A stretch of DNA of 64,000 nt. Origin: CAMBDS01 sp964355675. GTDB taxonomy: Bacteria; Electryoneota; AABM5-125-24; Hatepunaeales; Hatepunaeaceae. Below are positions 13,826 to 24,111 of this stretch, piece by piece (position 1 is the first letter of the stretch; each line of letters begins with the position of its first letter). The stretch is taken from assembly GCA_964355675.1 (NCBI GenBank), contig CAYHEC010000009.1, forward strand, positions 69,422 through 133,421, written 5' to 3'. A program made the translations under genes and the position numbers. The notes under the pieces are model-generated. The model did not search any database and was not told the DNA's origin. It was given only the letters and a program-made list of their open reading frames with translations.

Positions 13826-16800
13826 TTGAAGTCCAAAAACTCGATTCCGAGGATTAGCTTTGCAAAAACACAGCACGTCCTCGAAATGCCCGATCTGCTC
13901 GAGATTCAAGTCACTTCTTATGAGGAATTCCTCCAGCAGAATATTCCTCCTGACAAACGGGAGCGAAAAGGCTTGCAGGCGGTGTTTCTCAATGTGTTCC
14001 CGATTCTCGACAATCGTGAAGAACACGTCTTGGAATTCATCGAGTACTATATTGCTCCGACCAAATACTCTATAGAGGAGTGTCGAGAGCGCGGCGTGAC
14101 CTATTCCGCCCCGCTCAAGGCAAAACTCCGTCTTTCGAGTCGGGATGATGTTGACGAAGAAGGTGAATTCGGGCACACAATTGAATCTGATGTGTATCTC
14201 GGCAATTTGCCGCTGATGACCACTGAAGGTACATTTATTATCAATGGCGCTGAACGAGTAGTTGTCAGCCAGCTACATCGCTCGCCAGGCGTTTTCTTTG
14301 GCGATTCTATTCACCCGAACGGGACGCGCATTTTTTCGGCGCGAGTTATCCCGTTTCGTGGTTCTTGGATAGAATTCACCACGGATATTAATGATGTACT
14401 CTATGTTTACATCGACCGTCGTAAACGTTTCCCGATTACAACCCTTCTCCGCGCAGTTGGATATTCCGATGACGCCCAGATCTGGGACCTGTTTGGTTAT
14501 GCCGAGGAAGTGTCCCTTAGTTCCAAGAATATCAAGGACTTTTACGGCAAGCCTTCCTTGCGCAGTGAAGTTGATACTGAGACCGGTGAACTGCTTCTGA
14601 AGTCTGGACAGATCTTTGATATAGAAGCCTTTAAAAGACTTAAGAAGGGCAATGTTAAGCGCGTTATGGTTCAAAAGCGCGAAGAACACGATGTTGCCTG
14701 CGATATTCTCGTCAATACTTTCAAGAAAGATCGTTCTGCGAATCGCGAGGAAGCTCTCGCAGTTATCTATCGTGAACTTAGAAACGGTGATCCGCCTGAT
14801 ACAGACACTGCTCGCAAACTACTCGATCGCCTCTTTTTCGATGAAAAGCGATATGATCTCGGTACGGTCGGCCGTCACAGGATCAACAATAAACTCGGAC
14901 TTCAGGTTCCTCTTGAAAAGACTGTCCTTACCAATGAGGATATTCTTGCGATTCTGAAGCGGGTACTTGATCTTCGTATCGGTAAGGAACAAACCGACGA
15001 CATCGATCACCTCGGCAACCGACGAGTACGAACGGTCGGCGAACAACTTGCAAATCAGTTCTCTATCGCTCTTTCTCGTATGGCGAGAACTATCAAAGAG
15101 CGAATGAACATTCGTGACACCGAACAACTGACTCCACAAGATCTGGTCAACGTCAGGACTGTTTCCTCAGTTATCAACACGTTCTTCGGTACGAACCAGT
15201 TGTCGCAGTTTATGGATCAAGTCAACCCACTGACGGAACTGACTCATAAACGCCGTATGTCTGCACTTGGACCAGGAGGTCTTACTCGTGAACGAGCCGG
15301 TTTCGAGGTGCGTGACGTTCATTATACTCACTACGGACGCCTCTGCCCGATCGAGACGCCTGAAGGTCCCAATATCGGCTTGATTTCCAGCTTGTGTACT
15401 TATGCTCGAATCAATGAGCTCGGTTTTGTCGAAACACCTTACCGAAAGGTGAAAAATGGCAGAGTCACTAAGCAGATAGAATTCCTTAATGCCGACGATG
15501 AAGATCATGTGACAATAGCGCAGGCAAATTCGCAACTCAACGAGAAGGGTGAATTTGTCAATGCAAAAATTGCCGCCCGATACCGTTCAGATTACCCGGT
15601 AGTCGGTCCTGAATCGATCGACTTCATGGACGTATCGCCGAACCAGATTGTATCCGTTGCCGCCGCGCTGATTCCTTTCCTTGAACATGATGACGCCAAC
15701 CGCGCTTTGATGGGCTCAAACATGCAACGTCAGGCTGTACCGTTGATGATCCCCAAAGCCCCGATTGTTGGTACTGGCATGGAAAGCCGAGCCGCCCGAG
15801 ATTCTCGGACATTATTGATTGCCGATCAAGATATGAAGATAATCAAAGTATCTTCAAACGAGATCGTTGCCGAACGACGTATGTTCGATCCGCGCAATCG
15901 AGATGGCCAACAGCCAGTCGAGCGGGTGAATTACAAACTGAGAAAGTTTTTCCGTACCAATCAAGACACGTGTATAAACCAGCGTCCGCTTGTCGATGCA
16001 GGTGACGTAGTGAAAAAGGGTGATGTTCTGGGCGACGGTTGCGCAACCGAACGCGGTGACCTTGCTTTGGGACGAAATATCCTCGTCGCCTTCATGCCTT
16101 GGAACGGATACAACTTCGAAGACTCAATTATCGTTTCTGAAAGACTTGTAAGGAACGATGCATTCTCCTCGATCCATATAGAAGAGGTTGAACTTCAAGT
16201 ACGTGAGACCAAACGCGGACAGGAAGACCTGACCCGTGAAATCCCCAATGTATCTGAAGAAGCCACCAAAGACCTGGATGAGAGTGGGATTATACGCGTT
16301 GGAGCAGTTGTCAAGGAAGGCGATATTCTGATTGGTAAGGTTACGCCGAAGGGCGAAACTGAGCTGACCCCTGAAGACAAACTCCTTAAGGCAATTTTCG
16401 GTGACAAAGCAGGAGATGTGAAAAATGCCTCTCGCACTGCCCGTCCCGGAATGGATGGTATCGTTATCGATACTAAACTCTTCAGTAGAAAACGTAAAGA
16501 CGCGGACGCCCGACTCGAGGATAAGCAAAGGATCGAGCGTCTCGAGAGTGGTTTCGACCAGACCGGCGCTGACTTGATCCAGGAGACCAAACGAGAATTA
16601 ACAAAGATTCTAAATGGATGCGTCGCTAACGAGATTACAGATCGTAATGGCGAACGTATTCTGGTCAAAGAGGGCGAGCGATTCGACAGTAGTTTGATCG
16701 ATTCACTCAATTTGGATGATTTATCTACCGATTGCGTCTGGTGTGACGATGAGGACGTCAGCAATATTGCCAACTTCCTGATCGAACGATTCCACGAGCG

Positions 16801-17599
16801 CCTGATCGAAGAGGATACTCAGTATCGCAACACCAAGCATAAGATCCAGGTTGGTGACGAGCTTCCCTCAGGCATTGTTCAACTTGCCAAGGTGTATGTA
16901 GCTCAGAAACGAAAAGTTCAGGTCGGTGATAAAATGGCTGGGCGACACGGCAACAAAGGCGTTGTCGGTCGAATAGTCCCGATAGAAGATATGCCGTTCC
17001 TGGCCGACGGAACTCCAATCGATATGATTCTGAATCCACTGGGTGTACCGTCCCGTATGAATCTGGGGCAACTTCTCGAAACGGCTCTCGGCTGGGCGGG
17101 TGAGGAACTTGGTGTTCATTTTAGTACTTCGGTCTTCGATGGAGCTACTATCGATGATGTGATGAAGCACATGGCTGACGCCGGTCTCTCTAATTCCGGC
17201 AAAACGATGATATTCGACGGCCAAACCGGCGATACATTTGATCAGCCGGTAACTGTTGGCGTTATCTACATGATGAAGCTCTCGCATCTTGTCGAAGACA
17301 AGATTCACGCCCGGAGCATTGGACCTTACTCGCTTATCACCCAGCAACCATTGGGCGGTAAGGCGCAGTTCGGCGGTCAAAGATTCGGTGAGATGGAAGT
17401 CTGGGCGCTTGAAGCCTACGGCGCGGCGCATACATTGCAGGAAATCCTGACTGTCAAGTCCGACGACGTGGCGGGAAGATCACGTACGTATGAGGCGATT
17501 GTCAAGGGCGACATCCTGCCGCAACCAGGAATTCCTGAGTCGTTCAACGTTCTCATCAACGAGTTGATGGGACTGGGTTTGGATGTGAAACTGGAGTAG
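13826..17599 (+). CDS. rpoB: DNA-directed RNA polymerase subunit beta
   Basis: 1257 residues, full length, from TTG 13826 with GGAG 5 bases upstream. Core motifs include LSQFMDQVNPLTELTHKRR, the GYNFEDSIIVSERLV segment, GRHGNKGVVGRI and the C-terminal clamp contact GGQRFGEMEVWALEAYGAA. The rifampicin-pocket region differs from E. coli at N518 (Val) and S522 (Thr) but keeps D516, H526 and S531. The 220-bp gap after rplL holds a degenerate 'ggattcc-type' repeat but no clear attenuator. Confidence 0.98.
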   Translation: MKSKNSIPRISFAKTQHVLEMPDLLEIQVTSYEEFLQQNIPPDKRERKGLQAVFLNVFPILDNREEHVLEFIEYYIAPTKYSIEECRERGVTYSAPLKAKLRLSSRDDVDEEGEFGHTIESDVYLGNLPLMTTEGTFIINGAERVVVSQLHRSPGVFFGDSIHPNGTRIFSARVIPFRGSWIEFTTDINDVLYVYIDRRKRFPITTLLRAVGYSDDAQIWDLFGYAEEVSLSSKNIKDFYGKPSLRSEVDTETGELLLKSGQIFDIEAFKRLKKGNVKRVMVQKREEHDVACDILVNTFKKDRSANREEALAVIYRELRNGDPPDTDTARKLLDRLFFDEKRYDLGTVGRHRINNKLGLQVPLEKTVLTNEDILAILKRVLDLRIGKEQTDDIDHLGNRRVRTVGEQLANQFSIALSRMARTIKERMNIRDTEQLTPQDLVNVRTVSSVINTFFGTNQLSQFMDQVNPLTELTHKRRMSALGPGGLTRERAGFEVRDVHYTHYGRLCPIETPEGPNIGLISSLCTYARINELGFVETPYRKVKNGRVTKQIEFLNADDEDHVTIAQANSQLNEKGEFVNAKIAARYRSDYPVVGPESIDFMDVSPNQIVSVAAALIPFLEHDDANRALMGSNMQRQAVPLMIPKAPIVGTGMESRAARDSRTLLIADQDMKIIKVSSNEIVAERRMFDPRNRDGQQPVERVNYKLRKFFRTNQDTCINQRPLVDAGDVVKKGDVLGDGCATERGDLALGRNILVAFMPWNGYNFEDSIIVSERLVRNDAFSSIHIEEVELQVRETKRGQEDLTREIPNVSEEATKDLDESGIIRVGAVVKEGDILIGKVTPKGETELTPEDKLLKAIFGDKAGDVKNASRTARPGMDGIVIDTKLFSRKRKDADARLEDKQRIERLESGFDQTGADLIQETKRELTKILNGCVANEITDRNGERILVKEGERFDSSLIDSLNLDDLSTDCVWCDDEDVSNIANFLIERFHERLIEEDTQYRNTKHKIQVGDELPSGIVQLAKVYVAQKRKVQVGDKMAGRHGNKGVVGRIVPIEDMPFLADGTPIDMILNPLGVPSRMNLGQLLETALGWAGEELGVHFSTSVFDGATIDDVMKHMADAGLSNSGKTMIFDGQTGDTFDQPVTVGVIYMMKLSHLVEDKIHARSIGPYSLITQQPLGGKAQFGGQRFGEMEVWALEAYGAAHTLQEILTVKSDDVAGRSRTYEAIVKGDILPQPGIPESFNVLINELMGLGLDVKLE

Positions 17600-17719
17600 G
17601 TTGTCTTCAGGATAGCCTTACTTCTTTCAAAACAAGTTTATTGTAATTTATACTTTGGGGCTGATCGAATATAATTTTCGATAATTGCCTCACACTTAAG
17701 CGTCTATGAGGGGTCTGTA

Positions 17720-20700
17720 GTGGCTTACAGCCAAAAACAGTTCGACGTAGAAACCGAACACTTCACTAAAATCACCATCGGACTTTCATCTCCAGAGATG
17801 ATCCTCGAACGGTCTCACGGTGAAGTGACAAAACCGGAGACGATTAACTACCGCTCCTACAAACCGGAAAAAGACGGGCTCTTCAGTGAGCGAATTTTCG
17901 GTCCGACAAAGGATTGGGAGTGCTTCTGCGGGAAATATCGCGGAATCCGCTACAAAGGGATAATCTGCGACCGGTGTAGCGTTGAAATTACCCGTAAAGA
18001 CGTCCGCCGCAAGCGGATGGGGAATATCGAGCTCGCCGTTCCGGTTGTGCATATCTGGTTCTTCAAGTCATTGCCCTCCAAGATCGGCAATCTGCTTGGA
18101 ATCAGCGGACGCGAACTCGAAAAAATTATCTACTACGAAGCATTTGCAGTCATTCAGCCTGGTAATACCGGCAAAAGATTCTGCGAAGTACTGACCGAGA
18201 CCGAATACAATGACATTCTCGATCAGGTAGGCTACGAGAATCGCTTGTTGCCCAACATCGACCCAAACAAGTTTATCGCTTTGATGGGTGGTGAAGCAAT
18301 ACTGGAAATGCTCAAACGGGTTGACGTCGTGACGATGTCGCGTGACTTCCGACGTCAGATCGCCATCGAAACATCCATACAGCGCAAGCAAGACCTTATC
18401 AAGCGTCTGCGTGTCATCGAAGCGTTTATGACCAGCAGTCATGATGGTGGAAATCGCCCGGAATGGATGGTATTGAAGGTAATTCCCATCGTTCCGCCCG
18501 ATCTGCGACCACTCGTGCCGCTTGATGGCGGTCGGTTTGCGACCTCCGATTTGAATGATCTCTATCGTCGCGTGATTATTCGTAACAACCGACTTCGCAA
18601 GATGATCGAGATCAAAGCGCCTGATGTAATTCTGCGCAATGAAAAGCGGATGCTTCAAGAGGCGGTTGACTCGCTATTCGACAACGGTCGAAAATCAGTA
18701 GCGATGCGTTCTGATGGCAATCGCCCACTGAAATCGCTCTCAGATAATCTGCGCGGTAAACAAGGTCGCTTCCGTCAGAATTTGCTTGGCAAGCGCGTCG
18801 ATTATTCCGGTCGATCAGTCATTGTGGTGGGACCCGAGCTAAAACTCCACGAATGCGGTTTGCCCAAGCATATGGCAGTTGAACTGTTTAAGCCGTTTAT
18901 CATCCGTAAGCTGATCGAACGAGACTACACCAAGACAGTCAAATCTGCCAAACGAATGGTTGAGCGTAAACTTGATGTGGTCTGGGAGCTTCTTGAAGAG
19001 ATAATTCAGGATCATCCTGTTCTTCTTAACCGTGCTCCTACTCTGCACAGGCTCGGCATTCAAGCATTTCAACCACAACTGATTGAGGGTAAGGCTATCC
19101 GTCTTCACCCGTTGGTCTGCGCGGCTTTTAATGCCGACTTTGACGGTGACCAGATGGCAGTCCATATTCCTCTTTCCTACGAGTCGCAAATCGAAGCCCG
19201 ACTTCTGATGCTTGCGCCGCGGAATATTCTCAATCCTGCTAATGGTCGTCCGATAGCGATTCCGTCGCAAGATATCGTTCTCGGATGTTACTATATCACA
19301 AAACTTATGCCTGGCGCCAAGGGTGAAGGGAAAGTATTCTCGTCACCACGCGAAGCGCTGATCGCTCAATCGGCTGGCGCAATCTCTTTGCACGCACCAA
19401 TTAAAGTTCGCGTGAATGGGACAATAATCGAGACGTCAACCGGACGTCTAATGTTCAACGATATATTGCCCGTAGGCGTTAAAGGATTTAAATACTTCAA
19501 TGAGCTGATAACAAAGAAGCGACTTGAAGAGATCGTTCTACAGGTGTTTTCTGAAGTTAGCTTCGACGGCACCGCCGCTTACCTTGACGCACTGAAAAGT
19601 CTTGGGTTCAAGTCCTCAACTAAGGGTGGACTTTCGATCAGCCTTTCCGACATCGAAGTCCCCTTTGAGAAAACCCAATTAATCTTGCTGGCGCAAAATC
19701 GAGTCGAAGAAATTCAAGGCCAGTACGAAATGGGACTTATCACCGACGGTGAACGTTATAATATGATCATCGACCTCTGGACCCACACCAACAATGATGT
19801 TGCCGAGGCGATGTTCCAGCACATGAAACTGTCGCAAAAGGGTTTTAATCCGCTCTTCATGATGGCGGATTCGGGAGCGCGTGGATCGAAGGAGCAGATC
19901 CGCCAGCTTGCCGGTATGCGTGGTCTTATGGCCAAGCCTCAAAAGACGATGACCGGCCAAAAGGGCGAGATCATTGAGCAACCGATTACTGCCAACTTCA
20001 AGGAAGGTCTGACAGTTCTCGAATATTTCATCTCGACACACGGCGCTCGTAAAGGTCTTGCCGACACCGCGCTTAAAACAGCAGATGCCGGTTATCTCAC
20101 GCGGCGACTGGTCGATGTGGCACAGGATATGATCATCTCATCCTACGACTGCAAAACCAATAAAGGTTCGACAGTCGAGGCTTCCAAGGAAGGTGAAGAA
20201 ATATCCGAGCAATTGTTCGCCAGGATTCTTGGTCGCATTACCGCGATGGACATTTTCGATCCTGATACGAACGAGCTGTTGATTCCTGGCAATACGTTGA
20301 TAAAGGAAAAAGAAGCTCAATTAATTGCCGCCTCGGGGATCGCCAAAATTACCATCCGTTCCGTTCTCGCTTGCGAAGCTGAAACAGGCGTCTGTGCATC
20401 GTGTTATGGAACAAATCTTACCAGCGGTAAAATCGTCAACATTGGCGAAGCAGTTGGCGTTATAGCCGCTCAATCGATCGGTGAACCCGGCACTCAGCTT
20501 ACTTTGAGAACGTTCCATATCGGTGGTACTGCAAGTTTGGTAGCCGCCGAATCCCAAGTTATGGCAAAAGGTGACGGTACCGTTGCCTGGGTAAATATCG
20601 AAGGAATTCCTCGCGATGACGGTACCTTTGTGGCGCTTCGTCGAAGTGGATTCATTCGTTTGATCGATGATAACGGACGCAAGCTTGCCGAGTACTCCGT

Positions 20701-22156
20701 ACCTTACGGAGCGACTATTCAAGCGCAAGATGGCGCAAAAGTTACTACCGGAATGATCCTCTTTACGTGGGATCCCTACTCAGCGTTTATTCTCGCGGCA
20801 AATGCTGGTATGGTGCAATATCACGATATCAAGGACGGACTGACCGTCTTGGAATCGACTGACCAGTCCACAGGTCAGCGGATGAGTGTCATCACTGAAT
20901 CAAAAGACCGCCGATTAAACCCGCATATCCATATTGTCGGCCCGGATGGGATATCTTCAGGTCAGTATATCTTGCCGATTGGGGCATTGATGATGGTTAC
21001 GGATAACCAGATGGTTAAAGCTGGTGACGCAATCGTCAAAATTCCGCGAGAGTCTTCGAAGAGCAAGGACATCACCGGTGGTTTGCCGCGCGTGGCGGAG
21101 TTGTTTGAAGCTCGCCGACCCAAAGATCCAGCTATTGTTACAGAAATTGATGGTATTGTAAAATTCGGGCAGTTAAGGCGCGGCGTTCGTGAAATTACCG
21201 TGACGCCAACAGTATCTTCTGAGCAGAAAAAATACATGATTCCCGTTGGTCGGCATCTGCTTGTCCACGACGGCGAACATGTCACCGCTGGTGAACGATT
21301 AACCGAAGGAGCCGTTTCGCCACAGGATATTCTTTTAATTCTTGGCCATCAAAAAGTGCAGGAATATCTTGTCAACGAGATTCAAGACGTCTATCGACTT
21401 CAAGGTGTACGAATTAACGACAAACACATCGAAGTAATCGTGCGTCAAATGATGCAAAAGGTGCGTCTTGAGGATCCGGGCGACACCATGTATCTCGAAG
21501 GAGATCAAGTTGATTTTTCGCGTCTTAATAAAGAGAATAAAACCCTGATCGGTAAGGTAATCATCCTCGATCCGGGAGATTCGAAGTTTGAGATCGGAGA
21601 CTTGGTAGATCGTGCCGCGTTCGGTCGCGAAACACGGCGAATAAAGAAGATCGAAGGCAAGGAACCCGAGACTCGACCCACTCAACCTGCAAGATATCAA
21701 CAAATTCTTCTCGGTATAACCCAAGCTTCTCTTGCTACCGAAAGTTTCATTTCTGCGGCTTCATTCCAAGAGACAACCCGCGTATTGACCGATGCGGCGG
21801 TGGAGCGGAAGACAGATATGTTGCGCGGCTTGAAAGAAAACGTAATCATGGGGCATCTCATTCCGGCTGGAACGGGTCTCATGCGATATCGTACACTTGT
21901 CGTGAAGGCTCCCGAGGGTGAAGATGCTGATCTCCACGTTATTCCTGTACAGGAAGACCTTGAAGAGGAAATAAAAATTGCCGCCATTGCCGCCGAAGAG
22001 CTACTGCGCGGCGACATTACTTCGGAAATTGAACCACTGGACCCCGATTTAGACTTGATGCCAGATTTGGACCAAATCGCGTTAGAAATCTCCGAATCGG
22101 AGCTAAGTGAAGATTTAGATATGATAACGGTTGACAAACCGTTTACGGAATCGTAG
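17720..22156 (+). CDS. rpoC: DNA-directed RNA polymerase subunit beta'
   Basis: 1478 residues from GTG 17720, preceded by GAGGGG. The N-terminal zinc site C68, C70, C83 and C86 is present. The catalytic loop NADFDGD is at 471-477 with D473, D475 and D477. The second zinc site includes CEAETGVCASC near residue 890. An acidic C-terminal tail rich in Glu and Asp extends past the usual end. It forms the catalytic centre with RpoB and is preceded by an AT-rich 120-bp spacer. Confidence 0.98.
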   Translation: MAYSQKQFDVETEHFTKITIGLSSPEMILERSHGEVTKPETINYRSYKPEKDGLFSERIFGPTKDWECFCGKYRGIRYKGIICDRCSVEITRKDVRRKRMGNIELAVPVVHIWFFKSLPSKIGNLLGISGRELEKIIYYEAFAVIQPGNTGKRFCEVLTETEYNDILDQVGYENRLLPNIDPNKFIALMGGEAILEMLKRVDVVTMSRDFRRQIAIETSIQRKQDLIKRLRVIEAFMTSSHDGGNRPEWMVLKVIPIVPPDLRPLVPLDGGRFATSDLNDLYRRVIIRNNRLRKMIEIKAPDVILRNEKRMLQEAVDSLFDNGRKSVAMRSDGNRPLKSLSDNLRGKQGRFRQNLLGKRVDYSGRSVIVVGPELKLHECGLPKHMAVELFKPFIIRKLIERDYTKTVKSAKRMVERKLDVVWELLEEIIQDHPVLLNRAPTLHRLGIQAFQPQLIEGKAIRLHPLVCAAFNADFDGDQMAVHIPLSYESQIEARLLMLAPRNILNPANGRPIAIPSQDIVLGCYYITKLMPGAKGEGKVFSSPREALIAQSAGAISLHAPIKVRVNGTIIETSTGRLMFNDILPVGVKGFKYFNELITKKRLEEIVLQVFSEVSFDGTAAYLDALKSLGFKSSTKGGLSISLSDIEVPFEKTQLILLAQNRVEEIQGQYEMGLITDGERYNMIIDLWTHTNNDVAEAMFQHMKLSQKGFNPLFMMADSGARGSKEQIRQLAGMRGLMAKPQKTMTGQKGEIIEQPITANFKEGLTVLEYFISTHGARKGLADTALKTADAGYLTRRLVDVAQDMIISSYDCKTNKGSTVEASKEGEEISEQLFARILGRITAMDIFDPDTNELLIPGNTLIKEKEAQLIAASGIAKITIRSVLACEAETGVCASCYGTNLTSGKIVNIGEAVGVIAAQSIGEPGTQLTLRTFHIGGTASLVAAESQVMAKGDGTVAWVNIEGIPRDDGTFVALRRSGFIRLIDDNGRKLAEYSVPYGATIQAQDGAKVTTGMILFTWDPYSAFILAANAGMVQYHDIKDGLTVLESTDQSTGQRMSVITESKDRRLNPHIHIVGPDGISSGQYILPIGALMMVTDNQMVKAGDAIVKIPRESSKSKDITGGLPRVAELFEARRPKDPAIVTEIDGIVKFGQLRRGVREITVTPTVSSEQKKYMIPVGRHLLVHDGEHVTAGERLTEGAVSPQDILLILGHQKVQEYLVNEIQDVYRLQGVRINDKHIEVIVRQMMQKVRLEDPGDTMYLEGDQVDFSRLNKENKTLIGKVIILDPGDSKFEIGDLVDRAAFGRETRRIKKIEGKEPETRPTQPARYQQILLGITQASLATESFISAASFQETTRVLTDAAVERKTDMLRGLKENVIMGHLIPAGTGLMRYRTLVVKAPEGEDADLHVIPVQEDLEEEIKIAAIAAEELLRGDITSEIEPLDPDLDLMPDLDQIALEISESELSEDLDMITVDKPFTES

Positions 22157-22237
22157 ATTAGAGTTTCCTGGGAAAATGAGGGATATATCCCTAAGCAAGA
22201 AGAACAATAGATCTTATCCGAGTTCGAAAGGAACGTT

Positions 22238-22609
22238 TTGCCGACCCTGAATCAATTGGTTACCAAAGGCCGTACTACTAAGAAAGCAAAAAGTATGGCG
22301 CCAGCGTTGCAGCAATGCCCGCAAAAACGCGGAGTCTGTGTGCGTGTCTATACGACTACGCCTAAGAAACCGAATTCAGCGCTCCGCAAGGTTGCTCGTG
22401 TTCGCTTATCGAACGGAATAGAGGTTACCAGCTACATTCCTGGCGAAGGTCACAACCTTCAGGAACACTCGATTGTGTTAATCCGTGGCGGTCGCGTTAA
22501 AGACCTGCCCGGCGTCAGATATCATATCATCCGCGGAACCCTTGACTCGGCCGGTGTCGCCAGCCGTAAACAGGGTCGTTCCAAGTACGGAACGAAGCGA
22601 AAGAAGTAG
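22238..22609 (+). CDS. rpsL: Small ribosomal subunit protein uS12
   Basis: 123 residues from TTG 22238, with AAAGGA upstream; the sequence begins like canonical S12 (PTLNQLVTKGR). The decoding-centre loops TPKKPNSALRKVARVRL and GGRVKDLPGVRYH keep the lysines that confer streptomycin sensitivity. First gene of the str group. Confidence 0.97.
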   Translation: MPTLNQLVTKGRTTKKAKSMAPALQQCPQKRGVCVRVYTTTPKKPNSALRKVARVRLSNGIEVTSYIPGEGHNLQEHSIVLIRGGRVKDLPGVRYHIIRGTLDSAGVASRKQGRSKYGTKRKK

Positions 22610-22730
22610 CATTCTGCCGTCAGGCATTCTGCCCGACTGCCGACAACGGCCGTTGGGTCTAAAAGGTCAGGCGGTTTTTCATGATAATACCGGAATTGTC
22701 CGGTCTCAACAACAGAACAATTAGAGCTAT

Positions 22731-23201
22731 ATGTCACGGCGAAAACGTGCAGTAAAACGGGAAATTAATCCCGATCCGAAATATGGCGACATTCTCGTTT
22801 CAAAGTTCATCAATTCAATTATGAAGATGGGCAAGAAATCGACCGCCGAAGGAATTTTTTACGATTCTTTCGAGATAATTGCCAAACGTACCAAGCTGAA
22901 CGGTATCGATGTCTTTCGCAAGGCTATCGACAACGCTCGTCCACCGGTTGAGGTGAAGTCTCGACGTGTCGGCGGTTCAACTTATCAGGTCCCGGTTGAA
23001 GTCCGCGGTTCACGCCAGCAGGCACTTGCGATTCGCTGGATCCTGAATTATGCACGAGCCCGTCAGGAACATACAATGGCGGCAAATCTCGCCAGTGAGT
23101 TGATTGCGGCGGCGAACGGCGAAGGCTCGACCATCAAGAAGCGCGAAGACACGCTTAAGATGGCTGAAGCGAATAGAGCGTTTGCGCATTTCAGGTGGTA
23201 G
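22731..23201 (+). CDS. rpsG: Small ribosomal subunit protein uS7
   Basis: 156 residues, the typical length, beginning SRRKRAVKREINPDPKYGD and ending AEANRAFAHFRW. S7 nucleates 30S head assembly. A toxin-antitoxin pair separates it from fusA, which normally follows directly. Confidence 0.97.
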   Translation: MSRRKRAVKREINPDPKYGDILVSKFINSIMKMGKKSTAEGIFYDSFEIIAKRTKLNGIDVFRKAIDNARPPVEVKSRRVGGSTYQVPVEVRGSRQQALAIRWILNYARARQEHTMAANLASELIAAANGEGSTIKKREDTLKMAEANRAFAHFRW

Positions 23202-23237
23202 GATGAAGGGATTACTCGGACTTTTCAGGAGTGTCAA

Positions 23238-23432
23238 ATGACAGCGCATCCATTGGCTACACTTTCAAAAACATCCGTATTTGACGCGATCCGATCTCTT
23301 CCTGACCCGGTCGATGTTGAAATGATCATTGAAGCAATACTTGTGCGAGCGAAAGTGGAACGTGGGATTGCCGACGCCGAAGCGGGCAGATTCGTTGATG
23401 AAGAGGAATTGGATCGAAGATTCGGTCTATAA
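23238..23432 (+). CDS. Antitoxin of a RelE/ParE-type pair
   Basis: 64 residues. The core SVFDAIRSLPDPVDVEMIIEA, then ILVRAKVERGIADAEAGR, then EEELDRRF is shared with the antitoxin at 61932 and in part with that at 11940. AGGAGTG upstream supports ATG 23238. The stop overlaps the toxin start by one base (TAATG). Confidence 0.75.
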   Translation: MTAHPLATLSKTSVFDAIRSLPDPVDVEMIIEAILVRAKVERGIADAEAGRFVDEEELDRRFGL

Positions 23433-23722
23433 TGCGTGTGCGTTGGACGGAAGGTGCGGGAAGCGATTTGGAGGATATCTTCGAGTTTATTGCGCAAGAT
23501 TCTCCAAGATATGCTCGTAGCACAATAACGGCTATAAAAACCACGGCTCACTCAGCCGCATTGCACCCAAGATCGGGGCGCATAGTCACCGAAATCGGTA
23601 ACCCTGATATTCGGGAGTATTTTTACGGCAGATATCGAGTGATGTACCGAATCACTGGGGCGGAAATCGAAGTTCTCTCTGTTTTTCATTCGTCTCGATT
23701 GTTCAGGAGACTAAAAAGCTGA
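23432..23722 (+). CDS. RelE/ParE family toxin
   Basis: 96 residues. The helical hairpin SDLEDIFEFIAQDSPRYA, then GR and the beta strands YGRYRVMYRI and IEVLSVFHSSR, follow the RelE/ParE fold. Members either cleave mRNA at the ribosome or poison gyrase; the sequence does not decide which. It is homologous to the toxin at 62111. Its position between rpsG and fusA is unusual. Confidence 0.8.
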   Translation: MRVRWTEGAGSDLEDIFEFIAQDSPRYARSTITAIKTTAHSAALHPRSGRIVTEIGNPDIREYFYGRYRVMYRITGAEIEVLSVFHSSRLFRRLKS

Positions 23723-24056
23723 TCGAATCGAGTTCAAGTTAGAGTTGACAGGCGCTTCGCCTGTCCTGCTGAACGGACAGCAGAATATAATTGAGACGCC
23801 GCACCTGCGGTGTTCTGACTAAACCGTTGGCGCCGGCCGACGTTGGGCGGGGGTATTGAGATGGGGTCGGGGGACTTTTAAATTTTGTTTCCGTAACACG
23901 GAGACCGTTTTGATCGACATACTACTGTTTGGTAGTACGACAGACATTCTTGTCTGTCCAAACTGTCGAAGAATAGCCATCGACAGACAAGAATGTCTGT
24001 CGTACTGGCATGGATATTATCTCGCATAGCAACAAGGGTGAGCTCTTTCTACTGGA
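23723..24056. repeat. Repeat-filled gap between the toxin gene and fusA
   Basis: This gap of more than 300 bp holds no gene that I can support. It contains a GACAGGCG / CGCCTGTC hairpin at 23747-23765 and a GCCGCACCTGCGGT unit near 23802. A full bipartite palindrome has its left arm at 23934-23959 and its right arm at 23982-24008, of the same family as at 5634. Confidence 0.75.
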
Positions 24057-24080
24057 AGACAGCCTTGCGGCTGTCTTTTT
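24057..24080 (+). terminator. Intrinsic terminator or attenuator just before fusA
   Basis: The perfect 8-bp stem AGACAGCC / GGCTGTCT has a TTGC loop and is followed by TTTTT. It ends about 30 bp before the fusA start, so it either terminates the toxin-antitoxin transcript or attenuates fusA-tuf. Confidence 0.75.
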
Positions 24081-24111
24081 CTCTCTAAAGAACTCGAAAG
24101 AAATAAATTAA

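Noticed and set aside
16195..16773. Long open frame antisense to rpoB
   Set aside because: It overlaps strongly conserved rpoB codons, has Ser/Arg-rich antisense composition and no ribosome binding site.
21697..22137. Open frame antisense to the rpoC 3' end
   Set aside because: Ser-rich shadow of the acidic rpoC tail on the other strand; no supporting signals.
23723..24056. A small gene in the gap before fusA
   Set aside because: All frames are short and cross palindromes; no start with a binding site gives a recognisable product.
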